Shown: in pieces, positions 22,716 to 23,706 of the stretch
How the letters are laid out: each line of letters opens with the position of its first letter
Position numbering within the stretch: the first letter of the stretch is position 1
Assembly (NCBI GenBank): GCA_003978875.1
Contig: QNXQ01000062.1
Location: forward strand, 1 to 23,706
Source of the DNA: Aquifex sp.
Lineage (GTDB): Bacteria; Aquificota; Aquificia; Aquificales; Aquificaceae
DNA: 23,706 nt
Direction: 5' to 3'
Program-made: the position numbers and the translations under genes
Notes under the pieces: model-generated
Seen by the model: the letters and a program-made list of their open reading frames with translations, nothing else
The model's database searches: none
What the model was told of the DNA's origin: nothing

Positions 22716-23220
22716 TAAATTCAAAGTAGCATATCTCCTTCTCATAATCCCTTTCTTTCCACTGTATACCTTTCACTCCTTTCATTTCCCGTACAAACCC
22801 TTCGATAAATCCCCATCCGCACCAGCAGACTGCGTGCTGTATAGGTTTCAAGTTATCTCTGCTCAAAAGCTCGTAAAAAACACAGCTACATATGCCCGCT
22901 CTCATATCCTCCAGATTGATACGCTGGGCGAACCCGAATTCCCTCAAAGCGTTTTCAAGTATATAAGGCCAGGTATCCGGAGAATACTTTTCCATAAGAT
23001 TCTTTGCTAAATCCCTACCGAGTTGACGTATTATTGCGAAAGAACCTTTGTCTCCGTAAATTTTCATAAGCTCTTCCGCAAAGGTATAAACCAGCTCCCT
23101 TCCCTGAAGATTTCCAGCCAAACGGTTTACGATTGTCTTTACTCCGTTCTCCCCTATAGTTTTTTCCATAAGGCTTAATAATAGTTCTATAGTTTCGCGG
23201 GAAATCTCCTTTGTCTCCAT
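22708..23220 (-). CDS. V4R-like (hydrocarbon-binding) domain protein, tentative
   Basis: A 170-residue soluble protein, mostly helical in the first 100 residues (RETIELLLSLMEKTIGENG, FAIIRQLGRDLAKNLME). A C-terminal part reads like V4R/BchJ-type domains: Cys pairs C111/C113 (ICSCVFYELL) and C132/C134 (AVCWCGWGFIEGF), a helix, then a strand with a terminal Cys (C164, KEICYFEF). V4R domains bind small hydrophobic ligands and sometimes metal through such cysteines. This assignment rests on motif shape and could be wrong. No partner gene is evident. ATG 23220 has no Shine-Dalgarno; a TATATT hexamer on minus (23228-23233) sits 7 bases before it. Confidence 0.55.
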   Translation of the reverse strand: METKEISRETIELLLSLMEKTIGENGVKTIVNRLAGNLQGRELVYTFAEELMKIYGDKGSFAIIRQLGRDLAKNLMEKYSPDTWPYILENALREFGFAQRINLEDMRAGICSCVFYELLSRDNLKPIQHAVCWCGWGFIEGFVREMKGVKGIQWKERDYEKEICYFEFIK

Positions 23221-23227
23221 AGTATTA

Positions 23228-23331
23228 AATATACTTGTGAACTGTTAAAGCTTCTAAAAAATTACTAAAGGAAATGAGAATGATTTTTAACATACATTTT
23301 TTTTGAATTCCTAATAAATTTCCCTTAAGAA
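23228..23331. promoter_or_regulatory. Divergent promoter region between the V4R-like gene and the 78-residue gene
   Basis: The 135-base gap (23221-23355) is very AT-rich. On minus, TATATT (23228-23233) lies 7 bases from the V4R-like ATG. On plus, TTGAAT (23303-23308) and TAAGAA (23326-23331) are 17 bases apart, with a purine-rich ribosome site further on. At 23276-23294, GAGAATGATTTTTAACATA matches about 12 of 19 positions of the Fur-box consensus, a weak match. Confidence 0.3.
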
Positions 23332-23355
23332 AAAAGAAAAAAGGAGGTAAGAAAC

Positions 23356-23592
23356 ATGACAACAGCGGCTTTAAACGGACAAGTTTTCACAGAGGATATT
23401 TTAAAGGATAAAAATATAATTGACAAAAACACCGGAAAACAACCAAAAGAGATAAAAATAGAAGAAGATAAGATAGTAATAGTGAAGGAAAAAGGAGAGG
23501 AAACTATACCGCTGAATTCTCTGAGAGGAAAAGCTATTTACACCAGGCTTACCACGGGAATATCGGAGTTTACCGAACCTATCTACGTTTAA
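23356..23592 (+). CDS. Small soluble protein of unknown function (78 residues)
   Basis: The start is well supported by AAAAAGGAGGTAAGAAACATG. The protein begins MTTAALNGQVFTEDILKD and continues with alternating charged and beta-branched residues (EIKIEEDKIVIVKEKGEET), then RGKAIYTRLTTGISEFTEP. It has no signal peptide, membrane segment or cysteine. It looks like a small beta-rich cytoplasmic protein. I recognise no family. The strong ribosome site and the long upstream region suggest it is well expressed on its own. Its stop shares two bases with the stop of a convergent gene. Confidence 0.7.
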   Translation: MTTAALNGQVFTEDILKDKNIIDKNTGKQPKEIKIEEDKIVIVKEKGEETIPLNSLRGKAIYTRLTTGISEFTEPIYV

Positions 23593-23705
23593 GTTTCCTC
23601 CTTCATCCTTTCTATTAACTCTTTTACGACTTCGTCTATTTCTTCATCCGATTCGGGAGCAATAATCTCGATACTTCCGTCTTTGTCGTAAGCATAACCG
23701 TACAG
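23589..23705 (-). CDS. 3' end of an unrecognised gene
   Basis: On minus, a frame open from the window edge encodes 38 residues starting LYGYAYDKDGSIEIIAPES and ending with a Glu/Lys-rich helix (EEIDEVVKELIERMKEET) before a TAA stop at 23589-23591. The acidic, lysine-rich composition fits the coding style of the window. The stop codon overlaps the stop of the convergent 78-residue gene. There is too little sequence to assign a function. Confidence 0.65.
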   Translation of the reverse strand: MYGYAYDKDGSIEIIAPESDEEIDEVVKELIERMKEET

Positions 23706-23706
23706 T

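Noticed and set aside
1..23706. CRISPR array, tRNA or rRNA genes
   Set aside because: No regular spaced repeats and no cloverleaf or rRNA-like stretch was seen on reading both strands by eye; a tRNAscan run would settle tRNAs.

Overview
The window reads as a low-to-moderate GC, lysine- and glutamate-rich, tightly packed genome of a hyperthermophilic bacterium of the Aquifex type. Support: a 978-residue Rad50/SbcC, a 192-residue PlsY, family-4 uracil-DNA glycosylase, BCCP with EALKVMN in place of EAMKMMN, ATGA/TAATG gene couplings, and convergent genes that share stop codons. From memory the proteins resemble Aquifex aeolicus VF5 proteins but differ at many positions (clearly in DnaE and PlsY), so a relative of VF5 is more likely than VF5 itself. 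I could not run a comparison.

Region 1 (1-~660) is foreign. It is visibly GC-richer and holds the end of a TraF-type S26 signal peptidase followed by the first half of a TraW-like conjugation protein, the trhF/traF-traW order of F/SXT-type conjugation systems. It joins the host-like DNA inside the last codons of mnmA. Both genes are cut at the join, and the join falls in a stretch readable as either gene. This is either a recent recombination or an assembly chimera.

Region 2 (602-3916, minus): mnmA (2-thiouridylase), an Lnb_N/DUF4105 protein with a beta-barrel-like tail, and a DUF3015 protein overlapping it. Region 3 (4008-7255, plus): cutA-rad50/sbcC, coupled by ATGA. Region 4 (7252-14280, minus): a run transcribed efp > accB > zinc-type dehydrogenase > murC > dnaE. 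Region 5 (14326-15428, plus): JAMM peptidase > UDG4. Region 6 (15409-19869, minus): ychF > thrC > CopD-like membrane protein > two SurA/PpiC-like periplasmic chaperones. Region 7 (19893-22283, plus): Cys-rich lipoprotein, plsY, tyrS. Region 8 (22266-22490) is a gene-less run of six hairpins after tyrS, the best candidate here for something undescribed (ncRNA, leader or IS-end relic). Region 9 (22560-23706): a 51-residue membrane protein, a V4R-like protein, a 78-residue unknown and the 3' end of another unknown gene.

Most content is housekeeping: tRNA thiolation, replication and repair, peptidoglycan, fatty acid and phospholipid synthesis, translation, threonine synthesis and envelope folding. 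Accessory interest is concentrated at the left edge and at 22.2-23.7 kb. I saw no tRNA, rRNA or CRISPR array and no complete insertion sequence.
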